64,000 bases of DNA from JAMHWF01 sp048500255 (GTDB lineage: Bacteria; Pseudomonadota; Gammaproteobacteria; Burkholderiales; Burkholderiaceae_C), in contig JASNYH010000002.1 in the NCBI GenBank assembly GCA_048500255.1, forward strand, positions 620,001 to 684,000, in the 5' to 3' direction. A program made the translations under genes and the position numbers. Every line of letters begins with the position of its first letter. The stretch's first letter is position 1. Shown piece after piece: positions 17,085 to 27,629 of the stretch. Under the pieces are notes generated by a model that searched no databases, was not told the DNA's origin, and saw nothing but the letters and a program-made list of their open reading frames with translations.

Positions 17085-18305
17085 CTAGAACTTCGCTTCG
17101 AGCGCACGCAGTCGTGCCGCGCGCACGGCCTCGCCGACCTTCGGCCCTTCGAGGCCGCGCGCCATCGCTTCGGCGGCGGCCGCGCTCGCATCGATGCCGA
17201 GCGCGGCGTCGAGCGCGTCACGCAGCCGCGCGTGCTGCGGATACGGCTCGTCTTCGCGGCCCAGGCGCCCGCGTGCGTCGCACTCGCAGGCGAGCAGCAC
17301 GTCGCCGAAGCGGCGCGGCTTGCGCAGCGCGTCGCAGCGCTCGAGCAGGCGCAGCAGCGCCGGCGGCGACAGCTCGAGACTGCGGTGGACATGGCCGTGC
17401 TCGCGCGCGACGACGTCGGCCAGTTCGCGGCACTCGACCGGCACGCGCAGCCGCTCGCCGAGCGCGCGCAGCAGCCGCGCGCTGCGCTGCTCGTGGCCGA
17501 GGTGGCGCGGCAGCGCGTCGGGCGGCGTCGTGCCCTTGCCGAGATCGTGGCCGAGGCAGGCGTAGCGCACGGCCAGCGGCGCGTCGAGGCGCGCCGCCAT
17601 GTCGAGCACCATCATCAGGTGCACGCCCGTGTCGACCTCGGGGTGGTATTCGGCGCGCTGCGGCACGCCCCACAGGCGATCGACCTCGGGCAGCAGGCGC
17701 GCCAGCGCGCCGCATTCGCGCAGCACGTCGAACATCCGCGACGGCTTCGCCTCCATCAGGCCGCGCGCCAGCTCCTGCCAGACGCGCTCGGCGACCAGCG
17801 CGTCGACTTCGCCGGCCTCGACCATGCGGCGCATCAGCGCCATCGTCTCGGGCGCGACGCTGAAGTCTTCGAACCGCGCCGCGAAGCGCGCCAGCCGCAG
17901 GATGCGCACCGGATCCTCGGCGAAGGCCGCGCCGACGTGGCGCAGCACTCGCGCCTCGAGGTCGCGCCGCCCGCCGTACGGATCGACGAGCGTGCCGTCC
18001 TCGGCCTGCGCCATCGCATTGATCGTCAGGTCGCGGCGCGCCAGGTCCTGCTCCAGCGTCACGTCGGGCGCGGCGTGGAACGTGAAGCCGCGATAGCCGG
18101 GCGCCGTCTTGCGCTCGGTGCGTGCGAGCGCGTATTCCTCCTTCGTCCGAGGATGCAGGAAGACGGGGAAGTCGCGCCCGACGGGCACGTAGCCGGCGGC
18201 CGTCATCTCGTCGGGCGTGGCGCCGACGACGACCCAGTCGCGGTCGACGCCGCTGCGTCCGAGCAGCGCATCGCGCACCGCGCCCCCGACGACATAGGCT
18301 CGCAT
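17085..18305 (-). CDS. cca: Multifunctional CCA-adding enzyme
   Basis: This enzyme adds or repairs the 3' CCA of tRNA. The 406-residue protein begins YVVGGAVRDALLG, the nucleotidyltransferase loop, followed by the metal-binding DRDWVVVG. RRDLTINAMA and RILRLARFAARF belong to the class II nucleotidyltransferase core. The C-terminal half keeps an HD phosphohydrolase domain (GVHLMMVLD, GHDLGKGTT), so it is the long multifunctional form. The ATG at 18305 directly precedes the conserved N terminus. It is followed by a convergent gene and preceded, 28 bp away, by the GST gene on the same strand. Confidence 0.95.
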   Translation of the reverse strand: MRAYVVGGAVRDALLGRSGVDRDWVVVGATPDEMTAAGYVPVGRDFPVFLHPRTKEEYALARTERKTAPGYRGFTFHAAPDVTLEQDLARRDLTINAMAQAEDGTLVDPYGGRRDLEARVLRHVGAAFAEDPVRILRLARFAARFEDFSVAPETMALMRRMVEAGEVDALVAERVWQELARGLMEAKPSRMFDVLRECGALARLLPEVDRLWGVPQRAEYHPEVDTGVHLMMVLDMAARLDAPLAVRYACLGHDLGKGTTPPDALPRHLGHEQRSARLLRALGERLRVPVECRELADVVAREHGHVHRSLELSPPALLRLLERCDALRKPRRFGDVLLACECDARGRLGREDEPYPQHARLRDALDAALGIDASAAAAEAMARGLEGPKVGEAVRAARLRALEAKF

Positions 18306-18333
18306 GCGGGTCAGTGTAGCGACGGCCCGTCGC

Positions 18334-19023
18334 TCAGTTTCGCGAGCTGCGGTACGGCTCCTCGAACGCCAGGAACTCGCGCTCGGCCAGCGCGCCGCCG
18401 ATCCATGCCTGCACACCGGGCAGCGCGAGCAGCCGCTCGGCGTAGGCGGCGGCCTCGGCCGGCAGCGGCAGCGCATAGGTGTGGATGCGGCTGGCGACGG
18501 GCGCGTAGTACGCATCGGCGATCGTGAACGCGCCGAACAGCAGCGGCCCGCCGCTGGCGCAGAGCTGTTCGGTCCACAGCTGCGCGATGCGCTCGAGATC
18601 GGCGCGCACCGCCGGCTGCTCGGTGACGATGCGCGCGCCGACCTGCGGCAGCGACGCCTCGATGTTCATCGGGCAGTGCGAGCGCAGCGCGCCGAAGCCC
18701 GCGTGCATCTCGGCGCACAGGCTGCGCGCACGCGCCCTGGCGCGCGCATCGGCCGGCCACAGCTGCCGCTCGGGGAAGCGCTCGGCCAGCGTCTCGGCGA
18801 TCGCCAGCGTGTCCCAGACGGCGAAGCCGTCGTCGTCGACGAGCACCGGCACGCGGCCGGTCGGCGAGATGCGCGCCACCGCGCTCTTGAAGCGCGAACC
18901 GGGTTCGAAGCCGTCGAAGCGCAGCATCACCTCGTCGAACGCGATGCCGGCCTCGCGCATCAGTACCCACGGCCGCATCGACCACGACGAATAGTTCTTG
19001 TTGCCGATGTAGAGCCGCAGCAT
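18334..19023 (-). CDS. Glutathione S-transferase family protein
   Basis: A 229-residue two-domain GST-like protein. The N-terminal thioredoxin-like domain begins LYIGNKNYSSWSMRPW, with Ser residues in the usual glutathione-activating place, and includes GRVPVLVDD and WDTLAIAETLAE (the glutathione gamma-Glu site). The C-terminal part is helical with the FTIADAYYAPV N-capping motif. It ends 28 bp before cca and starts 11 bp after the NDUFA9-like gene, so it is probably in the same operon. The substrate is unknown. Confidence 0.88.
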   Translation of the reverse strand: MLRLYIGNKNYSSWSMRPWVLMREAGIAFDEVMLRFDGFEPGSRFKSAVARISPTGRVPVLVDDDGFAVWDTLAIAETLAERFPERQLWPADARARARARSLCAEMHAGFGALRSHCPMNIEASLPQVGARIVTEQPAVRADLERIAQLWTEQLCASGGPLLFGAFTIADAYYAPVASRIHTYALPLPAEAAAYAERLLALPGVQAWIGGALAEREFLAFEEPYRSSRN

Positions 19024-19034
19024 GCGCGGCGCCC

Positions 19035-20033
19035 TCAGCCGCCGTGCGCGGCGGCGCGCAGCGCGTCGAGCCGCGCGCGGCCGGCGCCGGCGCGCGCCAG
19101 GTACGGCGGCGCGACGGCTTCGAGCGCAGCCGGCGCGATGTCGAGGTCGGCCAGGTCGGGCAGCGTGCCGCTGGCCACGTTGTCCGCGCTCATCGACGCC
19201 AGGTTGTCGCGCGAGATCAGCGGGTCGCCCGGCAGCCACTCCATCGCGCGCGCCTGCAGCTGGCCGAGCGCCGGCGGCAGCTTCCACACCGGACGCGCGT
19301 GGCCCGACCAGCGGCCCGCCTTGCGCACCAGCTCGGCCAGCGTCACGACGTGCGGGCCGGCGCATTCGTAGGTGCGGCCGAACGTCTCGCGCCGCTCGAG
19401 GCAGCGCACGATGGCCTGCGCCACGTCGTCGACCCACACCGGCTGGAACTTCGCGTCGGCGCAGGCCAGCGGCACGACGGGCACCGCCGCCTGCAGCCGC
19501 GCGAACAGGTTGAGCAGCCGGTCTTCTTCGCCGAACATCACCGACGGCCGCAGCACCGTCAGGTCGAGCCGCGTCGCGCCTTCGGCGCCGGCGGCCTCGC
19601 GCAGCACGGTCTCGCCGGCCCACTTGGAGCGCAGATACATCGACGGCGCGTCGCGCGCCACGCCGAGCGCGCTGACGTGCACCAGGCGCCGCACGCCGGC
19701 CTTGACGCAGGCGCGCGCGATCTTGCGCGGCAGCTCGACGTGGGCCTGCGCGAAGCGACCGGCGTCGCCGTGCAGCACGCCGACCAGGCTGACGACGGCG
19801 TCGCGACCCTGCACCAGGCGCGCGAGCTGCGCCGCGTCGTGCACGTCGGCCTGCACCGTCTCGACGGTCGGCAGCAGTTGCAGCGGCCGGGCATGGCCGA
19901 TGCGGCGCGTCGGCACCGTGATCAGGCCGCCGCCGCCGCCGGCGCGATCGACGAGTCGGGCGATCAGCGCGCGGCCGAGGAAGCCGGTGCCGCCCAGCAC
20001 CAGGACGTTGCGAACCGGGCTCGCTGGACTCAT
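19035..20033 (-). CDS. NDUFA9-like atypical SDR (complex I-associated family)
   Basis: A 332-residue extended SDR with the NAD(P)-binding motif GGTGFLGRAL and the sequence HVSALGVARDAPSMYLRSKWAGE, with Tyr and Lys in the usual catalytic spacing. Later segments (VLRPSVMFGEED, FQPVWVDDVAQAI) match the NDUFA9 / atypical SDR a5 family. Bacterial members are linked to quinone or electron-transfer roles, which is not established here. The ATG at 20033 overlaps the slt stop (ATGA). Confidence 0.85.
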   Translation of the reverse strand: MSPASPVRNVLVLGGTGFLGRALIARLVDRAGGGGGLITVPTRRIGHARPLQLLPTVETVQADVHDAAQLARLVQGRDAVVSLVGVLHGDAGRFAQAHVELPRKIARACVKAGVRRLVHVSALGVARDAPSMYLRSKWAGETVLREAAGAEGATRLDLTVLRPSVMFGEEDRLLNLFARLQAAVPVVPLACADAKFQPVWVDDVAQAIVRCLERRETFGRTYECAGPHVVTLAELVRKAGRWSGHARPVWKLPPALGQLQARAMEWLPGDPLISRDNLASMSADNVASGTLPDLADLDIAPAALEAVAPPYLARAGAGRARLDALRAAAHGG

Positions 20034-22102
20034 GGCAGATCCTCGTTCGGCGGTGCCCCCGCCGCATCGCGCGGCCCGATCGGGCTGCCCAGGCGCGCCT
20101 TCAACGACGGCACCTGCGAGTCGAGCAGCGCGCTGTAGTCGGTCGCGTTCGACAGCACCTTCTTGACGTAGTCGCGCGTCTCGGCGAACGGGATGTTCTC
20201 GGCCCAGGCGGCGACTTCGAGCAGCGGCCCCTGGCGCCACTTGCGCGGCCGGCTCGGGCCGGCGTTGTAGGCCGCCGCCGCCATCGCCTGCGAGCCGCCG
20301 AAGTCGTCCAGCACGAGCTTGAGATAGCTCGTGCCCAGGCGGATGTTGACGTCGCGCTGCGTGATCATGTCGGGCCTGAACGGCAGGCCGATCTTGCGCG
20401 CCGTCCAGCGCGCGGTGCCGGGCATCAGCTGCATCAGCCCGGCCGCGCCGACGCCCGAACGCGCGTCGGCGATGAAGCGCGACTCCTGACGCATCAGGCC
20501 GTAGACGTAGGCCGGGTCGAGCCCGATCTGGCGCGCCTGGGCGACCACTTCGTCGCGGTAGGGCATCGGGAAGCGCTGCTCGAGGTCGATCTCGCCGCGC
20601 GTGCGGTCGCTGGTGTTGATGCAGCGGTCCCACACCTCGCGGTCGCAGGCGCGCTGCGCAGCGGCGAGCAGCTCGCGGTCGTCCATGCCGCGCAGCGAGA
20701 AGTTCCACTCGCGCACGCCCTCGTTGCGCAGGCCGATGGCGATCAGGTGCAGCGCGCGCGTCAGGCCGGGGTGCGCGGCGGCACGCTGCACCTCATCGGT
20801 GCCGAGCGGGGCGGGGCGCGGCGGCAGCGTGATCGGCTCGCCGAGATCCTCGGCGGCGAGCTTGCCGTAGAAGCTCTGCTGCTGCTGCGCGAGCTGCATC
20901 AGCAGCGCATGGCCTTCGGCGCGCTGCACGGCGCCCTCGCTGCCGTCGGCGGACAGCGTCTTGAGGGCGCGGCCTTTCCAGTAGATCCAGGCCGCGTCGC
21001 GCCGCTCGGCGGCGCTCATCGCGTCGATGGCGGCGAGCAGCTGGCGCCAGTGTTCGGCGCCTTCGCCGGCGACGCCGGCGCGCAACGCCGCGCGAGCCTT
21101 CCAGGCCAGCGTGTCGTCGCTCCAGTCCGGGCCGCGGCCGGCCACGGCGCCGGCGTCGCGGCGTTCGGCGTCGCGCTGGTCGGCGCGCTGGAACCAGGCG
21201 GTGGCCTGCGGCAGTTGGCGCAGCGCGGCCTGGCGCGCCGTGCTGGCCCAGGCCCAGGCGGCCAGGTCGGGCGGCAGCGCGCGGTCCCAGCGATCCTCGA
21301 GCAGGCGCGCCGCCGTCTCGGGGTCGTTGGCGGCCATGCGCAGCAGGGCCAGCGTCGCCAGCTCGCTGGTGTTGCGCGTCAGCGCCAGCCGGTGGCGGGC
21401 GAGCCAGCGCGACGGGCTGTCGAGCACTTCGCCGGCCGAGCGGCCGAGCTCGGCGCCGAGCACGTCGACCGCCTGGCGCGCCGCGCGCAGCCGGCCGATG
21501 TCGGCCATCAGGCGCGCCTTGCGCCACAGGTCGGCGGCCTCGAACTGCTTCGCGTCGTGCAGCGTCGTGGCGAGCAGCAGGCAGCCGTCGTCGGGCTCGC
21601 GCTGCGCCGCCCAGGCGTCGCGCGCCGCGTCGACGACGCGCTTGCCGGCGAGGTGGTCGGCGAGCAGCGCGTAGCACGTCACCTCGCGGTCGTCGTTCAT
21701 GCGAAAGCGCGGGAACTCGACGGCGATCCTGCTCCAGTCGCGGCGCCGGCCGAGTTCGAGCAGCCAGTCGTTGCGCAGCCGATCCTCGACGTAGCTGCCG
21801 CTCCAGCGCGCATAGAAGGCGTCGAGGTCGTCCTGGCGCAGCTCGGCGAGGCGGTTCGACAGCTCCCAGTACTCGACCCACATCGCCAGCGGATGGGTGT
21901 CGGCCGCGGCGGCGGCGCGCGCCGCGGCGAGGCGGTTGCGGTCGCGCTTGCGCAGCGCCTCGCGCGCCTCGAGCACGGTGGCGTCGCCACCCGATGGTGG
22001 CGCGGGCGGCGCCGCGGCGGCGGCCTGCGGCACGCACAGTGCGAGCGCGAGCGCGAGCGCGGCGCAGCGGTGTTCCAATGCGAATCTCTTCAACAACGGC
22101 AT
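20030..22102 (-). CDS. slt: Soluble lytic murein transglycosylase Slt
   Basis: Slt cleaves the glycan strands of peptidoglycan to 1,6-anhydro products in the periplasm. The 690-residue protein has a signal peptide (CVPQAAAAA), a long alpha-superhelical U domain (about 40-480), and a C-terminal SLT domain (about 510-650). That domain has catalytic Glu in GLMRQESRF, then GVGAAGLMQLMPGTA and AAAYNAGPSRPRKW. The length is close to that of E. coli Slt70. It is divergent from the first 5-formyltetrahydrofolate cyclo-ligase gene, with 19 bp between the starts. Confidence 0.93.
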   Translation of the reverse strand: MPLLKRFALEHRCAALALALALCVPQAAAAAPPAPPSGGDATVLEAREALRKRDRNRLAAARAAAAADTHPLAMWVEYWELSNRLAELRQDDLDAFYARWSGSYVEDRLRNDWLLELGRRRDWSRIAVEFPRFRMNDDREVTCYALLADHLAGKRVVDAARDAWAAQREPDDGCLLLATTLHDAKQFEAADLWRKARLMADIGRLRAARQAVDVLGAELGRSAGEVLDSPSRWLARHRLALTRNTSELATLALLRMAANDPETAARLLEDRWDRALPPDLAAWAWASTARQAALRQLPQATAWFQRADQRDAERRDAGAVAGRGPDWSDDTLAWKARAALRAGVAGEGAEHWRQLLAAIDAMSAAERRDAAWIYWKGRALKTLSADGSEGAVQRAEGHALLMQLAQQQQSFYGKLAAEDLGEPITLPPRPAPLGTDEVQRAAAHPGLTRALHLIAIGLRNEGVREWNFSLRGMDDRELLAAAQRACDREVWDRCINTSDRTRGEIDLEQRFPMPYRDEVVAQARQIGLDPAYVYGLMRQESRFIADARSGVGAAGLMQLMPGTARWTARKIGLPFRPDMITQRDVNIRLGTSYLKLVLDDFGGSQAMAAAAYNAGPSRPRKWRQGPLLEVAAWAENIPFAETRDYVKKVLSNATDYSALLDSQVPSLKARLGSPIGPRDAAGAPPNEDLP

Positions 22103-22121
22103 TCCAGTGATCGTGTCGTCG

Positions 22122-22709
22122 ATGCGGCCTTCGTCGCCGGTGCCCGACAGGGCCGCGCTGCGCCAGCGCCTGCTGCGGCAGCGCGAACAGTTCGCGGCGG
22201 GCGCGCATGCGCCGGAGGCGAACGCTGCGCTGGCCCGTCACCTGCACGCGGTGCTGCTACGACTCGAGCCGCAGTGCCTCGGTGTCTATTGGCCGATCCG
22301 GTGCGAATTTAACCCACGCGATGCGTTCGGCGATGACAACGGTCTCTCTCGCCTCGACCCGGCGCCCGCACTGGCGCTGCCGCACTGCCGCCGCGCGCCG
22401 CCGGCGATGGAGTACCGGCGCTGGGACGGCGCGACGCCGATCCTCGCCGACGAGCTCGGCCTGCCGACCGGCGGCGGCGCCGCGGTCGTCCCCGACGTCG
22501 TCGTCGTGCCCTGCGTCGGCTACACGTGCGAGGGCCTGCGGCTCGGCTACGGCGGCGGCTACTTCGACCGCTGGCTGGCTGCGCATCCCGAGGCGACGGC
22601 CGTCGGCGTGTCGTGGTCGTTCGGCGAACTCGACGACACGCAGTTCGTCGCCGAGCCGCACGACCAGCCGCTGATGCTTGTCGTCACGGAGCGCGGCGTC
22701 GTCGCGTGA
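22122..22709 (+). CDS. 5-formyltetrahydrofolate cyclo-ligase (first copy)
   Basis: The enzyme turns 5-formyl-THF into 5,10-methenyl-THF with ATP. The 195-residue protein shows the N-terminal R-x-x-L-R basic region, YWPIRCEF and the family-defining glycine-rich motif GLRLGYGGGYFDR. An in-frame GTG at 22107 is an alternative start. A second, different copy lies at 24550, and this copy lacks the insertion seen there. In many bacteria the gene is next to zapA and 6S RNA; that context is absent here. Confidence 0.87.
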   Translation: MRPSSPVPDRAALRQRLLRQREQFAAGAHAPEANAALARHLHAVLLRLEPQCLGVYWPIRCEFNPRDAFGDDNGLSRLDPAPALALPHCRRAPPAMEYRRWDGATPILADELGLPTGGGAAVVPDVVVVPCVGYTCEGLRLGYGGGYFDRWLAAHPEATAVGVSWSFGELDDTQFVAEPHDQPLMLVVTERGVVA

Positions 22710-22752
22710 GGGTGCGCGGCGCGCTCGCCACAGCGGGGCGCCGCAGTCGTCG

Positions 22753-23724
22753 TCAGGCGATGCCGTCGCCGTCGCCGATCGCGCGGCGCGTCGCCGCCGC
22801 CTGCTCGGCGATCCAGTCGGCGAACTGACGCACCTCGGCGCGCGCCGCGCCGTGCGGCGACGACACCAGCCAGTAGGCGTAGGGCGAGGTCGTGCGCGCC
22901 GCCGCGCCGAAGGGCTCGATCAGCTCGCCGCGCTCGAGGTGGCGGTCGACGAGGGCGACGCGCGCCAGCGCCACGGCCTGGCCGGCGAGCGCCGCCTGCA
23001 CCTGCTGCGACGTGAAGTTGAAGTACATCCAGCGCCGCGGCTGCAGCCCGGCCAGCCCGTGGCGGCCGAGCCAGTGTCGCCAGCTCATGTAGGCCGCGGC
23101 CGCGAAGCGGTGGTCGCCCTCCTCGGTCAGCGTGTGTGCCGCGAGGTCGGCCGGCCGCGCCAGCGGCGGGGCGTCGCCGCGCGCCGCCTGCTCGGCCAGC
23201 CACGGGCTGGCGACGGGCGTCAGCATCTCGCCGAACAGGCGCTGCGCGCCGGCGCCGGCACGCTCGGTGCGGCAGTAGCGCAGCGCGAGATCGACGTCGA
23301 CATCGTCGGCGAGGTCGACGATGGCGTCCTGCGCCGACACGCGGATGTCGATGTCGGGATGCAGCCGCTGGAAGGCCTCGAGCCGCGGGATCAGCCACAG
23401 CGTCGAGAACGATGCGAAGGTCGACACGCTGACGACCTTGCGCCCGCGCGTCTGGCGGATCTGGCGCACGCCGGCGTCGAGCCGCTCGATCGCCGGCAGC
23501 GCGGCACGCAGCAGCGTGGCGCCGTCGGCCGTCAGCTCGACGTGGCGCGTACCGCGCGCGAACAGCGGCGCACCGATCTCGTCCTCGAGCGCGCGAATCT
23601 GGCGGCTGACGGCCGACTGCGTCAGGTGCAGCTCCTGTGCCGCGGCGCTGAAGCTCAGCCGTCGCGCCACCGCCTCGAACGCGCGCAGCGCTCCGATGGC
23701 CAGCGGCCGGCGTCGGTCATTCAT
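22753..23724 (-). CDS. LysR-family transcriptional regulator (GcvA-like)
   Basis: A 323-residue LysR protein. The N-terminal winged HTH (about 10-70) contains LRAFEAVARRLSFSAAAQELHLTQSAVSRQI. The C-terminal effector domain begins at about 95 and has the VSTFASFSTLWLIPRL pattern of the GcvA/AmpR subgroup. It is divergent from a DUF2917 gene across 71 bp, which suggests it controls that gene and itself. The effector is unknown. The track of the other strand over this gene is non-coding. Confidence 0.9.
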   Translation of the reverse strand: MNDRRRPLAIGALRAFEAVARRLSFSAAAQELHLTQSAVSRQIRALEDEIGAPLFARGTRHVELTADGATLLRAALPAIERLDAGVRQIRQTRGRKVVSVSTFASFSTLWLIPRLEAFQRLHPDIDIRVSAQDAIVDLADDVDVDLALRYCRTERAGAGAQRLFGEMLTPVASPWLAEQAARGDAPPLARPADLAAHTLTEEGDHRFAAAAYMSWRHWLGRHGLAGLQPRRWMYFNFTSQQVQAALAGQAVALARVALVDRHLERGELIEPFGAAARTTSPYAYWLVSSPHGAARAEVRQFADWIAEQAAATRRAIGDGDGIA

Positions 23725-23795
23725 GCGCGGATGGTATCAATGCCAGACCGCGATCTCATTGGACTGCCCGCGCCGCACCTCCTAGAGTCGATGCC

Positions 23796-24158
23796 ATGGA
23801 CGAGGCCGTATCGATGACGAACGCGCAACAGCAGGCGCCCAGCGCTGCGTGGCTCGTCGCGCCCGGGCGCGTGCAGGCGCTGCACATCGGCGCCGCTCGC
23901 GTGCTGCGCGTGTGCGAGGGGCCGCTGTGGCTGACGACGCGCGGGCGCGGCGGCCGGCCGGGCGTCGACCTGTGGCTCGACGCCGGCGACGAATGCCGGC
24001 TGCCGCCCGGTGCCGACGTCGTCGTCGAGGGCTGGCCGCAGGCGCGATTCCAACTGTTGGTGCCGCCGCCGGCGCCGCGGCGCAGCCTGCGCGCCGCGCT
24101 CAGCGCATGGTGGTCGGGCGCGCGCCGCCGCGCCGCGCCGGTCGCACCGGCCGCTTGA
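23796..24158 (+). CDS. DUF2917 domain protein
   Basis: A 120-residue protein of the small DUF2917 family. The cupin-like strand pattern is visible: RVQALHIGAARVLRVCEGPLW, then VDLWLDAGDECRLPPGADVVVEGW. The C terminus is basic (WWSGARRRAA). The start may be 23796 or the ATG at 23814. DUF2917 genes are often found beside LysR regulators, as here. Its 3' end overlaps the convergent TfoX-N gene by 59 bp. The function is unknown. Confidence 0.75.
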   Translation: MDEAVSMTNAQQQAPSAAWLVAPGRVQALHIGAARVLRVCEGPLWLTTRGRGGRPGVDLWLDAGDECRLPPGADVVVEGWPQARFQLLVPPPAPRRSLRAALSAWWSGARRRAAPVAPAA

Positions 24159-24498
24159 GCCGGGCGGCGCGCACGCGCAGCGCGGCGTCGAGTGCGAGCC
24201 GCGCCCATGGCCGCATCGCGGCGTCGGATTCGAGCGCCTCGTCGGGGGCGCTCCAGTAGCCCAGGCTGACCGTCTTGCCCTGGGCCTCGTAGACGAAAGG
24301 CTCGCTGCCGGCGCTCTCGAACGCGGCGCGCGTCGCGTCGTCGGCCTTCAGGTAGAGCCGCTCGCCGGCGACGATGGCGACGAACACGTCGTCGAGATAG
24401 AGACCGTGGCCGCCGAACATGCGCCGCGCGCGCGGCCGGCCGGTGCCGGCGAGGAGCTCCAGGCAGTGGTCGACGAAGGCACTCCCGCGGGACGTCAT
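24100..24498 (-). CDS. TfoX/Sxy N-terminal domain protein
   Basis: A 132-residue protein consisting of a TfoX-N domain: RRMFGGHGLYLDDVFVAIV, LYLKADD and SLGYWSAPDEAL are characteristic. It lacks the C-terminal domain of full TfoX/Sxy, the competence regulator, so a competence role should not be assumed. The ATG at 24498 is 51 bp from the divergent second cyclo-ligase start. The 3' end overlaps the DUF2917 gene tail to tail. Confidence 0.85.
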   Translation of the reverse strand: MTSRGSAFVDHCLELLAGTGRPRARRMFGGHGLYLDDVFVAIVAGERLYLKADDATRAAFESAGSEPFVYEAQGKTVSLGYWSAPDEALESDAAMRPWARLALDAALRVRAARLKRPVRPARRGGARPTTMR

Positions 24499-24549
24499 CG
24501 GCCCGAGTGTGCCGCACAATGCGCGCGTCGCAGTCCCCCGCCGCCGCCC

Positions 24550-25164
24550 ATGCTGCCCACCGACGACCGCGCCTCGCTGCGCAAGAAGCTGATCGCCGCG
24601 CGCCAGGCCATGGCCGACCGCCACGCGCGATCCGTCGAGCTGCAGCGCGTGCTGCGTGTCTGGCTGGTCGGCCGGCGCGAGACGAGCATCGGCGCCTACT
24701 GGCCGATCAAGGGCGAGTTCGATGCGCTGCCGGCGCTGTACCGCTGGGCCGAGGCGGGCGAGGGCTCGCCGCTCTACCTCGGCGAGCACGTGCCGGTCGG
24801 CACGACACGGCGCATCGGCCTGCCGGTGGTCGACAAGGCGAGCGGCCAGCTGCGCTTTCACGTCTGGTACCCGGGCTGCCCGATGGAGGACGACGCCTAC
24901 GGCATCCCCAAGCCCAAGGACACGGAGCGCTTCGAGCCGCAGATGCTGCTCGTGCCCTGCGTCGGCTTCGGCCCGGCCGGGCTGCGCCTGGGCTACGGCG
25001 GCGGCTTCGTCGACCGCACGCTCGCCGCGCTGCGCCCGCGCCCCTACACCGTGGGCATCGCCTTCGCGCAGGGCTTCGTGCCGCTGCTCAAGGCCGAGGC
25101 GCACGACATGCCGCTCGATGCCGTGCTGACGGAAGAAGGGGTGATGTGGGATCGCGAAGGGTAG
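24550..25164 (+). CDS. 5-formyltetrahydrofolate cyclo-ligase family protein (second copy)
   Basis: A 204-residue protein of the same family as the gene at 22122. It has RKKLIAARQAM, AYWPIKGEFD and GLRLGYGGGFVDR. It differs by an insertion with FHVWYPGCPMEDDAYGIPKP before the VPCVGF strand, and by Val in place of Tyr after the GGG. The two copies are 1.8 kb apart and clearly not a recent duplication. One may have a different substrate (inference). Confidence 0.85.
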   Translation: MLPTDDRASLRKKLIAARQAMADRHARSVELQRVLRVWLVGRRETSIGAYWPIKGEFDALPALYRWAEAGEGSPLYLGEHVPVGTTRRIGLPVVDKASGQLRFHVWYPGCPMEDDAYGIPKPKDTERFEPQMLLVPCVGFGPAGLRLGYGGGFVDRTLAALRPRPYTVGIAFAQGFVPLLKAEAHDMPLDAVLTEEGVMWDREG

Positions 25165-25250
25165 GGCGAGGGACCCCGCGCAGCGGGGATCGACCCCCGT
25201 AGCGGGACTGCCCCGCGGCGTGCAGCGCCACGCTGTGTCTGGCCGAGGTG

Positions 25251-25281
25251 CCGCGGCGATCGCGATGGCGATCCGCCGCGG
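25251..25281. terminator. Long GC hairpin downstream of metF
   Basis: CCGCGGCGATCGC (25251-25263) pairs with 25268-25281 through 13 base pairs with one bulged C at 25274 and a GATG loop. It lies in the 148-bp gap between the second cyclo-ligase and the metF stop, which converge. A smaller stem, CCCCGC/GCGGGG at 25174-25188, is just after the cyclo-ligase stop. Neither has a T-run. They are probable terminators for the two converging units. Confidence 0.5.
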
Positions 25282-25312
25282 CGCAACGGCGACGGCGACG
25301 ACGACTGACGCG

Positions 25313-26170
25313 TCAGGCCGTGCGGTCCGCCAGCCCCAGCCGCCGGCAGATCTCGAGCGCCAGCGCCGACTGGTTCAGCGTGTAGAAGTGCATCCCCGGC
25401 GCGCCGCCGGCGATCAGGCGCTCGCACAGCCGCGTCACGACGTCGAGGCCGAAGGCGCGGATCGCGGCGGCGTCGTCCATGTAGCCTTCCATCTTCAGCG
25501 CGACCCAGCGCGGGATCTCGATGCCGTCGCGCGCCGCGAACTGGGCGATGCGCGCATAGTTGTGAAAGGGCATGATGCCCGGCACGATCGGCACCTCGAC
25601 GCCGAGCGCGCGCACCTCGTCGACGAAGTGGAAGTAGGCGTCGGCGTTGAAGAAGAACTGCGTGATCGCCGAGTCGGCGCCGGCACGCACCTTGTCGGCG
25701 AAGTGCTGCAGATCGCGCTTCGCATAGCGCTGCTGCGGGTGGTACTCGGGGTAGGCCGCGACCTCGATGAACCAGTCGCTGCCCTGCGTCTCGCGGATGA
25801 AGGCGATCAGCTCGTTGGCGTAGCGGAAATCGCCCGCCGTCGCCGTGCCGCTGGGCAGGTCGCCGCGCAGCGCGACCAGCCGCCGGATCTGCTGCGCGCG
25901 GTACGTCGCGAGGATCTCGGAGATGCCCTCGCGCGTCGAGCCGACGCACGACAGGTGCGGCGCCGCCTCGTGCCCCAGAGCCGCGATCGCGCTGACGGTG
26001 GCGAGCGTCTTCTCGCGCGTCGAGCCGCCGGCGCCGTAGGTGACGCTGAAGAACTCGGGCCGCGCGGAGGCCAGTTCCTGCACCACCGTCTTCAGCTTCT
26101 CGCTGCCTGCCGGCGTGTTCGGCGGGAAGAATTCGAAGCTGACGGGCATGCGTCGCGGGCTGCTCGACAT
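25313..26170 (-). CDS. metF: Methylenetetrahydrofolate reductase MetF
   Basis: MetF reduces 5,10-methylene-THF to 5-methyl-THF, the methyl donor for methionine synthase. The 285-residue FAD/TIM-barrel protein has VSFEFFPPNT, SVTYGAGGSTREKT, LRGD, and GIMPFHNYARI with QFFFNADAYFHF before it. The length matches bacterial MetF. The start at 26170 is 11 bp downstream of the ahcY stop, so ahcY-metF should be one transcript under the SAH riboswitch. Confidence 0.95.
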   Translation of the reverse strand: MSSSPRRMPVSFEFFPPNTPAGSEKLKTVVQELASARPEFFSVTYGAGGSTREKTLATVSAIAALGHEAAPHLSCVGSTREGISEILATYRAQQIRRLVALRGDLPSGTATAGDFRYANELIAFIRETQGSDWFIEVAAYPEYHPQQRYAKRDLQHFADKVRAGADSAITQFFFNADAYFHFVDEVRALGVEVPIVPGIMPFHNYARIAQFAARDGIEIPRWVALKMEGYMDDAAAIRAFGLDVVTRLCERLIAGGAPGMHFYTLNQSALALEICRRLGLADRTA

Positions 26171-26181
26171 GGCGGCGCGCC

Positions 26182-27612
<1,431 letters not shown>

Positions 27613-27629
27613 CTCGGGCTCCATCGTGA

